A stretch of DNA of 64,000 nt from an uncultured SAR86 cluster bacterium. GTDB taxonomy: Bacteria > Pseudomonadota > Gammaproteobacteria > Magnimaribacterales > AG-339-G14. Position 1 is the first letter of the stretch. The number at the start of each line of letters is the position of its first letter. Both the position numbers and the translations under genes were made by a program. The stretch is taken from positions 186,001 through 250,000 of the forward strand of contig CACFWO010000001.1 in the NCBI GenBank assembly GCA_902570035.1, read 5' to 3'. The notes beneath the pieces were generated by a model, which saw only the letters and a list, made by a program, of their open reading frames with translations, did no database searches and was not told where the DNA came from. This document shows positions 1-12,695 of this stretch, piece by piece.

Positions 1-1452
1 AAATTTCTAGGAGTTTCAAAAAACCTTGAATTTCTTTTTCGTAAAAATATTAATTCTTTGGATGCAAATGAAGACTCTTCTTCTGTAGCTATCTCGCATT
101 GGTTGAGATCTGAACTTCTCGGACAAGAATTAGGACATCCTGATTCAAAAAAATTTGAGGATCTTTATGAGAAACTCATTTCTTTTCAGGAAAAATACTT
201 AGGGCAATTAGAAGAGTCTTTAGAAAGCTCGTTGGACTTTTCTAAGGTCATCTTTTCTTTACTAAAAGATCTTGAAATTAGCGTGGATGAGCAACACCCT
301 GAAGAAGAAAATGATGAGAAAAATGAAGAAGAAAATGAAGATGAGTCCAGCGAAGAAGAAAATCAGGAAGAGGAAGAAGAAACTGACTCAGAGGATGGGC
401 AAAGTGACGAGCAGGATACTTCTATAGAAGATGAAGAAATGGAAATCGAAGAAGGAGAAATAGATGCTGATGAAGATTCATGGATTGAAAATAGATCAAA
501 ATTAGAAGAACTTCTTAAAAAAGTTGGGGAACAAGAATATAAAGTTTACACAAAAGATTTTGATGAAGAAGTTAAAGCAGAGGAGTTATGTGACTCTGAA
601 GAATTAGCTAGATTAAGAGGAAGATTGGATCAATTAATGGAATCCAGTAAAAATGCTATAGCGAAATTAGCTAATAGACTGCAAAGATTATTATTAGCTC
701 AACAGAATAGATCTTGGGAATTTGACAAGGAGGAAGGTCAGCTGGATCCCAGCAAACTTCACAAAATTATCGTAGATCCTCTTACTCCACTGAGTTTCAA
801 AATTGAAAAAGACTCAGAGTTTAAAGATACTCTAGTTTCTATTTTGGTAGATAGCTCTGGATCTATGAGAGGAAGATCAATGACTACTGCAGCGATATGT
901 GCAGATATCATTGGCAGCACTCTTGATCGATGCAACATAAAAACAGAGATTCTTGGATTTACAACTAAGCACTGGAAAGGTGGAGACTCCAGAAAGTTAT
1001 GGTTAGAGCAAGGTAAAATCCCTAATCCAGGGCGCTTAAATGACTTGAGACACATAATCTTCAAACCTGCAGATCAAGCTTGGAGACGGGGACGAAAAAA
1101 TCTAGGACTGATGCTCAGAGAGGGGCTTTTAAAAGAGAATGTAGACGGAGAAGCATTGATGTGGGCTAAAAACAGACTAAACAAAAGACCTGAGCAAAGA
1201 AAAATATTAATGGTTATTTCAGATGGAGCCCCTGTTGATGACAGCACGCTTTCGACAAACTCTACTAATTATCTTGATACTCATCTACGAGACGTTATAA
1301 AAAAAGTAGAAACCGCATCTGAGACGGAACTAATTGCAATAGGTATCGGACATGATGTTACAAGATACTATAAAAAAGCAGTCACCATTCACAGAGCAGA
1401 AGAGTTAGGAGGAGCTATGCTTGATCAATTAACCTCACTGTTTGAAACCTGA
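1..1452 (+). CDS. cobT: CobT-like VWA protein (cobaltochelatase CobT family), 5' truncated by window edge
   Basis: The reading frame is open from base 1, so the N-terminus lies outside the window. The visible part has a middle segment extremely rich in Glu and Asp (about bases 290 to 480), a linker, and a C-terminal von Willebrand A domain. That domain has the MIDAS motif DSSGS (about base 855) and a second conserved stretch ISDGAP (about base 1218). This arrangement is that of the CobT subunit of aerobic cobaltochelatase, which works with the AAA+ protein CobS. No cobalamin genes are visible, and homologues in genomes without that pathway probably act as a generic MoxR/VWA chaperone pair. 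Family assignment is solid; cobalt insertion as the role is inference. CobS would be expected just upstream. Confidence 0.85.
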   Translation, partial: KFLGVSKNLEFLFRKNINSLDANEDSSSVAISHWLRSELLGQELGHPDSKKFEDLYEKLISFQEKYLGQLEESLESSLDFSKVIFSLLKDLEISVDEQHPEEENDEKNEEENEDESSEEENQEEEEETDSEDGQSDEQDTSIEDEEMEIEEGEIDADEDSWIENRSKLEELLKKVGEQEYKVYTKDFDEEVKAEELCDSEELARLRGRLDQLMESSKNAIAKLANRLQRLLLAQQNRSWEFDKEEGQLDPSKLHKIIVDPLTPLSFKIEKDSEFKDTLVSILVDSSGSMRGRSMTTAAICADIIGSTLDRCNIKTEILGFTTKHWKGGDSRKLWLEQGKIPNPGRLNDLRHIIFKPADQAWRRGRKNLGLMLREGLLKENVDGEALMWAKNRLNKRPEQRKILMVISDGAPVDDSTLSTNSTNYLDTHLRDVIKKVETASETELIAIGIGHDVTRYYKKAVTIHRAEELGGAMLDQLTSLFET

Positions 1453-1509
1453 TTAAATTGACCCTCGGCATTCAAAATGCTTTAATAAATTTTTAAAAAA
1501 GGTACACAT

Positions 1510-2661
1510 ATGGAAATTGTTAAAAGAAACGGACCACCTGAAGATTTAATATATTTTGATGATGAGCTTCCTCTTGAGGAAAAACATGTACAAGATGTTA
1601 TTGAAATCTTTAATACTCCTTTAACTGGAGCATACAACTGGGATTACACAGTTGCAGAAAATAGAATTAAAAGACTTTATGAATTAGGTAAAGAACTAAA
1701 TTGGAACGGTTCTATTGATTTAGATTGGAGTTACAATCATCCTAAAGATAAGCCTTTAGTTGGTGGAGAATTGTTTGAGCCACCTCACGAACAATTAGAT
1801 GCTTGGAAAAATCTATCTGATGAAGAAAAAATAGAATTTGATAGACACGAAACAGCTGAACTCCTATGTCAGTTTTTGCATGGCGAGCAGGGTGCTTTAT
1901 TAGTTGCCTCACAAATTGCAAGTTGTGCACCAACATATAATGCAAAACTTTATGCTGCTTCACAAACTTTTGATGAAGCAAGACACGTTGAAGTTTTCAA
2001 CAGATATCTTCAGGAAAAAATAGGTTTTCATTATCCTGTTAATGCAAACTTAAAAGCCTTGCTTGATAAAATTTTGACTGATGAAAGATGGGACCTTAAG
2101 TTTATTGGCATGCAAGTAATTATAGAAGGTCTTGCCTTGGCCGCATTTACTAACTTAAAACTAGATACTAATTGCGTACTTCTCAAACAACTACTTCATT
2201 ATGTAATCAGAGATGAAGCCAGACATGTCACCTTCGGGATTAATTATCTAGAAGAATATATAAAAACTTTAAGTCCAGAGGAAGTAGAAGACAGAGCACA
2301 GTTTGCATACGAAGCATGTGTCATTTCAAGAGATAGAATTATTAATACCACTGCTATGCAGAAATTTTTGAAAATGTCTCCTGAGGAAGCTAGGCAATTT
2401 ACTTTAGAATCAGGAGCCATGGAAACTTTTAGAAACTTTTTATTCTCAAGAGTCATGCCTAATCTATCAAAAATTGGGCTTTTGACAGACTCCATCAGGC
2501 CAAAATATGAAGAATTAGGTTTACTTGAATATGAAAATGCTCCCAGTGATTTTGAAATTGATTGGGCTGAGATAACAAAACCTCTCGAAAGCTCAGAGCA
2601 AATCGTCAAAGAATCAAACGAGCAAGCCAAGGCTGTAGCAGAAATGCTAAACCAAGCTTAA
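1510..2661 (+). CDS. Ferritin-like diiron protein (R2-like, unknown substrate)
   Basis: This 383-residue protein has the full set of ligands for a carboxylate-bridged diiron centre: E126 in HGEQG, E156/H159 in the first DEARH motif, E206 in IIEG, and E236/H239 in the second DEARH motif. The spacing fits a four-helix bundle of the ribonucleotide-reductase R2/AurF type. It lacks other signs of a true NrdB: no NrdA partner is adjacent and I see no typical radical-tyrosine context. It is best called a ferritin-like oxidase or oxygenase of unknown substrate. An AAGG-type ribosome-binding site precedes the ATG. It follows cobT by 57 bases and converges on the subtilisin-like gene, with only 3 bases between the stop codons. 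Confidence 0.8.
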   Translation: MEIVKRNGPPEDLIYFDDELPLEEKHVQDVIEIFNTPLTGAYNWDYTVAENRIKRLYELGKELNWNGSIDLDWSYNHPKDKPLVGGELFEPPHEQLDAWKNLSDEEKIEFDRHETAELLCQFLHGEQGALLVASQIASCAPTYNAKLYAASQTFDEARHVEVFNRYLQEKIGFHYPVNANLKALLDKILTDERWDLKFIGMQVIIEGLALAAFTNLKLDTNCVLLKQLLHYVIRDEARHVTFGINYLEEYIKTLSPEEVEDRAQFAYEACVISRDRIINTTAMQKFLKMSPEEARQFTLESGAMETFRNFLFSRVMPNLSKIGLLTDSIRPKYEELGLLEYENAPSDFEIDWAEITKPLESSEQIVKESNEQAKAVAEMLNQA

Positions 2662-2664
2662 GTT

Positions 2665-5070
2665 TTATTTAATTTTTAATCTTAGATAGAAAGTCAGGTT
2701 AGCCTGACTTTCTGCTTTTATGTTATTGAGATTCTCAACAAGAAATAATTTAAGTCCAAATTCAGAAAAATCATTTACTGGAGATGAATAAATAGCTGAA
2801 AGCACTCTTTCTCTATGTGCAGGCGCCAAGTTAACTTTCACTGTACCCACCGTAGAATCACCAAAATAGTCTCTTCCAGATATAAATTGAAGGTCAGCTG
2901 TACCTTTTTCTATAGATAAAGGAACTAAGTAGTCCAATCTAAAGCGATCTTTTTTATTGAAAATATCTTTACCAAGAATGCTTAGGTTTGTTGATGTAAG
3001 AAATGATGAATCCGATCTAATATTGATAAAAGAGAAATTTTCATAAGGTTCAGCCCTCATGCCTGTCAACGATATAAAAGCTGAGAAATTCTCATTAATA
3101 AAAAAATCTGAATTGACGGTTAATATTGAAGAATAGGAATTTTTTGAAGAACTTTGTCCACTTAAAAACATCATCCCAAGATAAGAAGAATCTTCCTCAA
3201 GGCGTCCCAACTTTATGGATGTTTTATTATTTTTTGAGAAGATGTTTAACTGAGTTGAAAAATACTTCGAATAAGCCTTATCGTGATCAGTCCAAGGATT
3301 CCAACCTTGGAAACCTTTAGAAAAACTAAAACCGTAACCAAATCTTTTATCTTTGAATGAATATTTGATGCTTGGCCCATTGGATACAAAATTTTTAATT
3401 GGATCGTAAGAAGTACTTAGTGATGAATAATAATTCTTCTGATTTAAAGATAAATTAAAAGAATTATTGGGATCTAAAGAAAGAGCATAAGAAAAACCAC
3501 TTTTCTGAGTAGTTTGATTAGATAAAAAATCATAATTCTCTATTGTAGAAAATAACTGTAAATATTCATTTTCTGATGTCGGTAATTGCGAGTTGGGAAA
3601 TCTAGGTAAATAGCTATTCTCTGGATTATTATTTTTTAAGAGTTGACTAGCATTAATTGAAAAAGGGGCTCCAAGCTCATCAAAATAAGTTAAGAATAGT
3701 TTGTCATCTAAGTTATTTAGACTTCCAAATAATGGCGAACTCAAAAAAATGTTGGCCTGAGAAAAAGTGGTTACTTGGTTTGTTATGGGAGAGATAAAAT
3801 ATGTTTGTCCAATCGGTTCTATAGCTTTTTTTAAATCAAGAAGACCTTGACCGTAAATATCAGAATTTGAGTAAACTCCCTCTTTATTTGCTGTTAAATA
3901 AATACGTTGAAGTATTTCTTGCCCAGTCAACTGACCTCTAAATTTTTCTGTTAATAAAGCTACTGCACCGCTGACGAAAGGAGCTGCAAAGGAAGTTCCT
4001 GAACCTGTTCCATAGTTATCATTTTCAGGATATTCAGTCGTAACATAAGCCCCTGTAATATTCTCGCCCGGAGCAGCAACACAAAAATCTTTTGCTAAGC
4101 CACAACGATTAGAGTGGTCTGCAATTAGACCTTCTTCGTTAACAGAAACAACTGCGACAGAGGTATCTTGGAGCTCTTCGATAAAATAGACCATTCCTGG
4201 AAAAATTTCAGGGCTCGAGTTGTCGACTTGTTGATCCGAATATCCTCCTGCATTGCCTGCACTCCATACAAATATTGTTTTATTAATCTTATCCTGCTGC
4301 GCAATGGTTTCTATTACGGCAGGAAAAGATGCTCGAACTGCAGACTCTTCATAGTCAGCAATGTTTCCTTGCATTCCATAACTATTATTCACTGCCGTAA
4401 CATATCTCGATGTAAAGTCTTTATAAAAAGAAGCGTATGACTGATCAAGACCACTGTAATCCTCTGCATTATCTTCTGTGACTTCCACCGGATCATAATC
4501 ATCATCAGGTTCTGCAAGAGGAATAGCAATAAAATGAATTTGGGCGTTATAAGCAACTCCTTGAATATCATTAGGATTATTGCTTTCATCTCTATCTCCT
4601 GCAGCTATTGATGCAACAAAAGTTCCATGGGTTTTATCATCTGATGTAGGCGCCCTATATCCCAAAAAATTTGAATAGTCTAAAACGCTATCAGTTGTAA
4701 TTTTGTTCTGAGAATCAAGCTCAATATGATTAGTTTCTATTCCACTATCCATTATTCCAATGGTTGTTCCAGCACCTGAAAGATTGTTTGCGTATGAATC
4801 TGCTGCATTGATCATTGAAAGACCATATTGATTAATATACTCAACTGAACTAGTAAATTTAGTCATCAGTTCCACATAAGATGCTGTAGAGTCTGAACTG
4901 CTCGAGTCTTGAGATGATTGTGTTTGACTTGAATTTGATTGAGAATTCTGTGGAGGAACGTCATTATTTGGGGAAGAAGGCTGTGTTGAACTACCCTTCC
5001 CACCGGCGCCACAGTTAGCCAATGCGATTACAAAAAAACAAATTGTAATAATTTGCTTAAAATTCTTCAT
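2665..5070 (-). CDS. Subtilisin-like (S8) serine protease lipoprotein with long C-terminal domain
   Basis: A lipoprotein signal ends in LANC. A Ser/Asn/Gln-rich linker follows, then an S8 domain with the full triad: D in GIMDSG, H in DKTHGT and S in GTGSGTSFAAP, plus the oxyanion Asn in SAGNAGG. The remaining 400 or so residues alternate polar and hydrophobic positions in short strands, as in an autotransporter-like beta barrel, but the C-terminus (LRLKIK) lacks the usual final aromatic residue. I start it at ATG 5070. An in-frame TTG at 5094 would add 8 residues ahead of the signal peptide. It probably acts at the outer membrane or cell surface on extracellular protein. It is divergent from coaW, with 23 bases between the starts. 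Confidence 0.8.
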   Translation of the reverse strand: MKNFKQIITICFFVIALANCGAGGKGSSTQPSSPNNDVPPQNSQSNSSQTQSSQDSSSSDSTASYVELMTKFTSSVEYINQYGLSMINAADSYANNLSGAGTTIGIMDSGIETNHIELDSQNKITTDSVLDYSNFLGYRAPTSDDKTHGTFVASIAAGDRDESNNPNDIQGVAYNAQIHFIAIPLAEPDDDYDPVEVTEDNAEDYSGLDQSYASFYKDFTSRYVTAVNNSYGMQGNIADYEESAVRASFPAVIETIAQQDKINKTIFVWSAGNAGGYSDQQVDNSSPEIFPGMVYFIEELQDTSVAVVSVNEEGLIADHSNRCGLAKDFCVAAPGENITGAYVTTEYPENDNYGTGSGTSFAAPFVSGAVALLTEKFRGQLTGQEILQRIYLTANKEGVYSNSDIYGQGLLDLKKAIEPIGQTYFISPITNQVTTFSQANIFLSSPLFGSLNNLDDKLFLTYFDELGAPFSINASQLLKNNNPENSYLPRFPNSQLPTSENEYLQLFSTIENYDFLSNQTTQKSGFSYALSLDPNNSFNLSLNQKNYYSSLSTSYDPIKNFVSNGPSIKYSFKDKRFGYGFSFSKGFQGWNPWTDHDKAYSKYFSTQLNIFSKNNKTSIKLGRLEEDSSYLGMMFLSGQSSSKNSYSSILTVNSDFFINENFSAFISLTGMRAEPYENFSFINIRSDSSFLTSTNLSILGKDIFNKKDRFRLDYLVPLSIEKGTADLQFISGRDYFGDSTVGTVKVNLAPAHRERVLSAIYSSPVNDFSEFGLKLFLVENLNNIKAESQANLTFYLRLKIK
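2688..2713. terminator. Perfect 11-bp hairpin between convergent genes, inside a coding end
   Basis: AGAAAGTCAGG (2688..2698) and CCTGACTTTCT (2703..2713) form a perfect inverted repeat with a 4-base loop. It lies between the stop codons of two convergent genes but inside the last codons of the minus-strand protease. It is the only candidate terminator for either transcript. Neither flank has a long T run (GCTTTTATGTT on the plus side), so intrinsic termination would be weak. It may instead protect 3' ends. Confidence 0.5.
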
Positions 5071-5093
5071 GTATGATGTAAAAAAAAAGTTCA

Positions 5094-5891
5094 ATGAAAG
5101 TAGGAATTGATTTTGGTATAAGTTTTACAGATTTATCTATTCTAGATGAATCTGAACCAAAGTTTATATCTTTCGATTCTAAAAGGTTATCAGTTTCTAA
5201 TATTTCAAAACAAATTCATAAACTAGTTAATTTTGATGATGTCGAATTCATAGGTGTGACAGGGGGAAAGCACTATGATTTACCTTCAAAGATTGATGGA
5301 ATTGAGCTATCGCATTCAAATGAAATAGATGCCATAAGTAAAGGTACAAATTATCTGGCTAAAAATGATAAAAAAAAGTTAATTATCAGTTCCGGATCTG
5401 GTACAGCATTCGTCTTAAGCGACGGAAACATGATATCTCATGCAGGGGGAACAGGCGTTGGGGGAGGAACTATAGTTGGTTTGTGTAATCTAATTAATGA
5501 TGAAAATAATCCAGATGTAATCAATAAACTTGCAAATCGAGGTAAGATAGAAAAGATAGATTTATTACTTAATGAAGCTGTATCAGGACCAATCGGCGAA
5601 TTACCCAAAGATGCAACCGCTGTAAATTTTGGAAAAGTAAGATATAAAAATAAATCAACTAAAGCAGATAAAACAGCTGCAATAATGAATTTAGTCGGAC
5701 AAACTGTTGCGAGAATGGCTTCTGCAACGGCAGTAGCATTCAACTGCGATAATGTTTATGTGGTTGGGAGAACGCCTCAATATGATCTATACAAGAGCGT
5801 TCTAAAAAGGTGGATTTCTTTTGCTGGATTATCAGCTGATTTCCCAAATAACGGAGAGTTTGCAAGCTCTTTAGGGACTCTTATTGATTAA
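5094..5891 (+). CDS. coaW: Type II pantothenate kinase
   Basis: Pantothenate kinase makes 4'-phosphopantothenate, the first step of CoA synthesis. The 265-residue protein has the ASKHA-fold N-terminus (VGIDFG), an EIDA segment matching the catalytic Glu region of Staphylococcus CoaW, a glycine-rich stretch GGTGVGGGT, and TAVNFGKV matching the conserved TA-NFG motif of that family. Type II enzymes are typical of staphylococci and eukaryotes, whereas Gammaproteobacteria usually carry CoaA or CoaX, so its presence here is notable. CoaBC, the next enzymes of the pathway, lie at 31958..33157. The 3' end overlaps the convergent M28 gene by 21 bases. Confidence 0.8.
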   Translation: MKVGIDFGISFTDLSILDESEPKFISFDSKRLSVSNISKQIHKLVNFDDVEFIGVTGGKHYDLPSKIDGIELSHSNEIDAISKGTNYLAKNDKKKLIISSGSGTAFVLSDGNMISHAGGTGVGGGTIVGLCNLINDENNPDVINKLANRGKIEKIDLLLNEAVSGPIGELPKDATAVNFGKVRYKNKSTKADKTAAIMNLVGQTVARMASATAVAFNCDNVYVVGRTPQYDLYKSVLKRWISFAGLSADFPNNGEFASSLGTLID

Positions 5892-7499
5892 AGAATTATC
5901 TCTTATGGATCTAAATTCGTTGTTTTGGTACCAATTAGGAAATTCTCTCGAATTTGCTAAATCCTTTGTCATTGAATAGAAGATATCTATATCTTCAGCT
6001 ATTCCATCATAATTCCAATCTTCGTATACTTCATCTGCTACCTGATGATAAAGATTGCTAGTATATTCCGCTGCATACTTCATGCCTTTTTCCAAACCAC
6101 CATCAACTAGGTCGTACCCTGGATCTGCATACAAAACAGGGATTCCTTTTTTTGCAAAACTTATGTGATCTGATCGATAGAAAAATCCTTTTTCAGGGAA
6201 CAAGTCAGGCGTAATGACCTTTGAATATTTTTTTAGGTGTTTTTTGAGAACATCTTCTAATTCAGAGGCTCCATAGCCAATAACTAACATATCTTTTGTT
6301 TTTCCAATTGCGGGTATTCCATCAAAATTCATTCCTGCAACAATTTGAGAATAGTCAAATGGAAAATTCTCAGCTAAATACGCTGAACCTAATAATCCAG
6401 ATTCTTCAGCAGTTAAACCAAGAAACATAACAGACCTTTCTGTATCTTCATTTTTTAATCTTTCTGCTACGCTCATAATGAAAGCAGTTCCGGTAGCATT
6501 ATCAACAGCTCCATTATAGATTTGGTCTCCATCTAAGGAAGAATCCTTACCTAGATGATCCCAATGAGCCATCAACATTATGTATTCATCAGGATAAGTC
6601 TTACCTTTTTTTATGCCCACTACATTATGAGAATTTGAAAATTTAATTTGATTGTTAATTTTTGCACTAATTTGAAAGCCTTCCAGCTCGATGGCTTTAA
6701 AGTCTTTCTTCAAAGCAGCGCTTTTCATTTCTTCATAGGAAGATCCAATAATAGAGAAAATTTTCTCTGAAGTTTCTTTGGAAATCCAACCTTCAATTTT
6801 TGCTCTATGGACATTCTTTGATTCTGAATATAAATCCAATTGAGGCCCTGTGTTACTTGTCTCTACAACGTTCCATCCGTATGCAGCTGGAGCAGTTTCA
6901 TGAATGATGAGCATCCCTGTAGCTCCTTTTTTTGCAACTTCTTCAAATTTATAGGTCCATCTACCGTAGTAGGTCATGGCTTTTCCTTTAAATATATTTT
7001 CATTTTCCAGCTCAAATCCTGGATCATTAATTAAAGCTACAACTACTTTTCCATTTAAATCGACTCCTTCATAGTCATTCCAATCGTATTCAGGAGCATC
7101 AACGCCGTAGCCTATAAAAACCATTTTTTGGTTTTTTAGTTCAACTTCTTTGACTTGCCGTTTTGTCCAAAAAACATAATCAGCTCCAAAGTCTATATTT
7201 AACTTCTTATCATTATGAGAAATAGAAAAAGTTGATGAATTTTTAAGAGTAATTTCAGTTAATTTTACATCGCTTAGATAACTACCATTCAAACCTTCAA
7301 GACCAAATTCTGAAAACTTTTCCGATATGAAATTCTTAGTTTTAATTCCTCCTAGTGTCCCCGGGGCTCTGCCCTCAAAATCATCTGAAGATAATGTTTC
7401 TACATAGTCGATAAAGTTATCCAAATATTCTGTAGAAACAGTTGAAACTTGAGTGCAGGAAAATAAGAAAAAGAAAATAAGTAATGAAAAAGTTCTCAT
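5871..7499 (-). CDS. M28-family zinc aminopeptidase lipoprotein with PA domain
   Basis: A short lipoprotein signal with LFSC (Cys15) opens this 542-residue protein. A PA-type insert (about residues 120 to 240) precedes an M28 metallopeptidase domain with H312/D314 (AHWDH), D333 (AVDNATG), the E365/E366 pair (AEES), D393 (NFDG) and a late SDH motif. These are the two-zinc ligands and catalytic acids of the family. It is likely a periplasmic or outer-membrane aminopeptidase feeding on peptides. The start codon lies only 20 bases beyond the end of 5S rRNA on the same strand, with no obvious ribosome-binding site and no separate promoter, so it may be read from the rRNA operon. Confidence 0.85.
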   Translation of the reverse strand: MRTFSLLIFFFLFSCTQVSTVSTEYLDNFIDYVETLSSDDFEGRAPGTLGGIKTKNFISEKFSEFGLEGLNGSYLSDVKLTEITLKNSSTFSISHNDKKLNIDFGADYVFWTKRQVKEVELKNQKMVFIGYGVDAPEYDWNDYEGVDLNGKVVVALINDPGFELENENIFKGKAMTYYGRWTYKFEEVAKKGATGMLIIHETAPAAYGWNVVETSNTGPQLDLYSESKNVHRAKIEGWISKETSEKIFSIIGSSYEEMKSAALKKDFKAIELEGFQISAKINNQIKFSNSHNVVGIKKGKTYPDEYIMLMAHWDHLGKDSSLDGDQIYNGAVDNATGTAFIMSVAERLKNEDTERSVMFLGLTAEESGLLGSAYLAENFPFDYSQIVAGMNFDGIPAIGKTKDMLVIGYGASELEDVLKKHLKKYSKVITPDLFPEKGFFYRSDHISFAKKGIPVLYADPGYDLVDGGLEKGMKYAAEYTSNLYHQVADEVYEDWNYDGIAEDIDIFYSMTKDLANSREFPNWYQNNEFRSIRDNSLINKSP

Positions 7500-7519
7500 A
7501 GTAAGAATATAAACGAAAA

Positions 7520-7635
7520 GCTCGACGATGTCCTACTCTCGCGTAACAAAAGCTACACTACCATCGGCGCTAAGTGGTTTCACTTCTGAGTTCGGAATGG
7601 AATCAGGTGGGACACACTTGCTATTGTCATCGAGC
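7520..7635 (-). rRNA. rrf: 5S ribosomal RNA
   Basis: Read on the minus strand, this matches the 5S core: CCGAACTCAGAAGTGAAA, then GCGCCGATGGTAGTGT and GCGAGAGTAGG. The ends pair as helix I (GCTCGATGA with TCGTCGAGC), which sets the boundaries to within a few bases. The helix is followed by TTTT on the transcript strand. Confidence 0.95.
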
Positions 7636-7644
7636 AAAATTCGT

Positions 7645-7710
7645 TTTTCGTATTGAATTCCAAATATTCTGGCTTAGTTTAGAAAAATTTCTAAATAACT
7701 AAAAATATAC
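7645..7710 (-). other. 23S-5S spacer holding the 3' half of the 23S processing stem
   Basis: This short spacer is complementary to the spacer just before 23S. ATTCTGGCTTAG at 7666..7677 pairs with CTAAGCGCCAGAAT at 10660..10673 (with a 2-base bulge), and the A/T-rich parts next to the 23S ends also match. This is the standard RNase III stalk around the large rRNA. Confidence 0.75.
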
Positions 7711-10615
<2,905 letters not shown>

Positions 10616-10684
10616 ATATATTTTTAATTACTTAAAAAATTATGAAAGTTTTCTGATTACTAAGCGCCAGAATTTGCCATTAGC

Positions 10685-10796
10685 ATTCTGAGATAAATCT
10701 CAGAATATTACTTGGTGAATTATCAAAAAATTTTGATAAAACAATCAACAATTGATAACAAAAAATTGTTGATCATGAATGAATAAATTCATTCAT
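10685..10796. repeat. Four tandem perfect hairpins in the rRNA spacer
   Basis: The inverted repeats are ATTCTGAGA/TCTCAGAAT (10685..10706, loop TAAA), TTATCAAAA/TTTTGATAA (10720..10739, 2-base gap), ATCAACAATT/AATTGTTGAT (10744..10773, 10-base loop) and ATGAATGAA/TTCATTCAT (10775..10796, loop TAAA). Each stem is 9 or 10 bp without mismatch. The two outer hairpins share the same loop. None lies within the 16S or 23S processing stems. Confidence 0.85.
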
Positions 10797-10814
10797 ATTT
10801 TGGAATTACAATAC

Positions 10815-10826
10815 TTTTAAAGAACT
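10815..10826 (-). promoter_or_regulatory. boxA-like antitermination element in rRNA spacer
   Basis: The transcript strand reads AGTTCTTTAAAA, 9 of 12 matches to the boxA consensus TGCTCTTTAACA bound by NusB/NusE. It is downstream of 16S, where spacer boxA elements are common. Function is inferred from sequence and place. Confidence 0.45.
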
Positions 10827-10915
10827 CTTAAGATCTAAATAGTGTCAATTTAGCGATCTGTAGAAAATTCAAGTAATTCGAACGGACACTCACAATATTA
10901 AGTCGTGTATATATT

Positions 10916-12447
<1,532 letters not shown>

Positions 12448-12655
12448 AAAAATGGACGCTCAATAAATGAACATCAATTACGAGTGTGAGTTGTCGTGTA
12501 ACAACTCATCAAATGAAGTTTTAAAAAACTTCTAAAAAAATTGCACGAACCTTAATATTAAAGGCAAGTGCCCGCACGAATTACTTGAATAAACTGTAAA
12601 AAAACACCCCTGCAAATGCGCAAAAAAAAAAGGATTTTTGGCGTTCGGGACGGTC
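12448..12655 (-). other. rRNA leader with 16S processing stem and small hairpins
   Basis: The stretch AAGTGCCCGCACGAATTACTTG and two following bases (12566..12589) pairs with the 16S trailer at 10868..10890 over about 23 positions with few mismatches, forming the RNase III stalk around 16S. Two further hairpins are GAGTTGT/ACAACTC (12488..12507) and GAAGTTTT/AAAACTTC (12515..12532). A run of ten A on the plus strand (12622..12631) gives U10 close to the predicted transcript start. No coding sequence is seen. Confidence 0.75.
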
Positions 12656-12683
12656 AGTATACATTTGTTTAAAGAAAAACAAA
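12656..12683 (-). promoter_or_regulatory. rRNA operon promoter (P1-like)
   Basis: On the minus strand, TTTGTT (12678..12683) and TATACT (12656..12661) are 16 bases apart. The -10 is followed by a G+C-rich discriminator (GACCGTCCCG), unusual in this AT-rich context and typical of stringently controlled rRNA promoters. It lies between the tyrS stop codon and the 16S leader. A DksA gene is present at 20263, consistent with ppGpp/DksA control. Confidence 0.6.
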
Positions 12684-12695
12684 GTACTATTTTTT

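Larger units (their letters stand above)
10616..10915 (-). other. 16S-23S internal spacer without tRNA genes
   Basis: The 300-base spacer contains no tRNA-Ile, tRNA-Ala or tRNA-Glu; no cloverleaf can be drawn. In transcript order it holds the 3' half of the 16S processing stem (10868..10890), a boxA-like element (AGTTCTTTAAAA, 10815..10826, 9 of 12 to TGCTCTTTAACA), four consecutive perfect hairpins (10685..10796), and the 5' half of the 23S processing stem (10616..10678). Confidence 0.85.

Noticed and set aside
1468-1480. GCATT-CAA-AATGC hairpin after cobT as a terminator
   Set aside because: The stem is only 5 bp with a 3-base loop and the following tract is mixed A/T, too weak to call.
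10868-10890. GTTCGAAT on the minus strand, resembling a tRNA T-loop
   Set aside because: No acceptor, D or anticodon arm can be drawn; the stretch pairs with the 16S leader at 12566..12589 as a processing stem.
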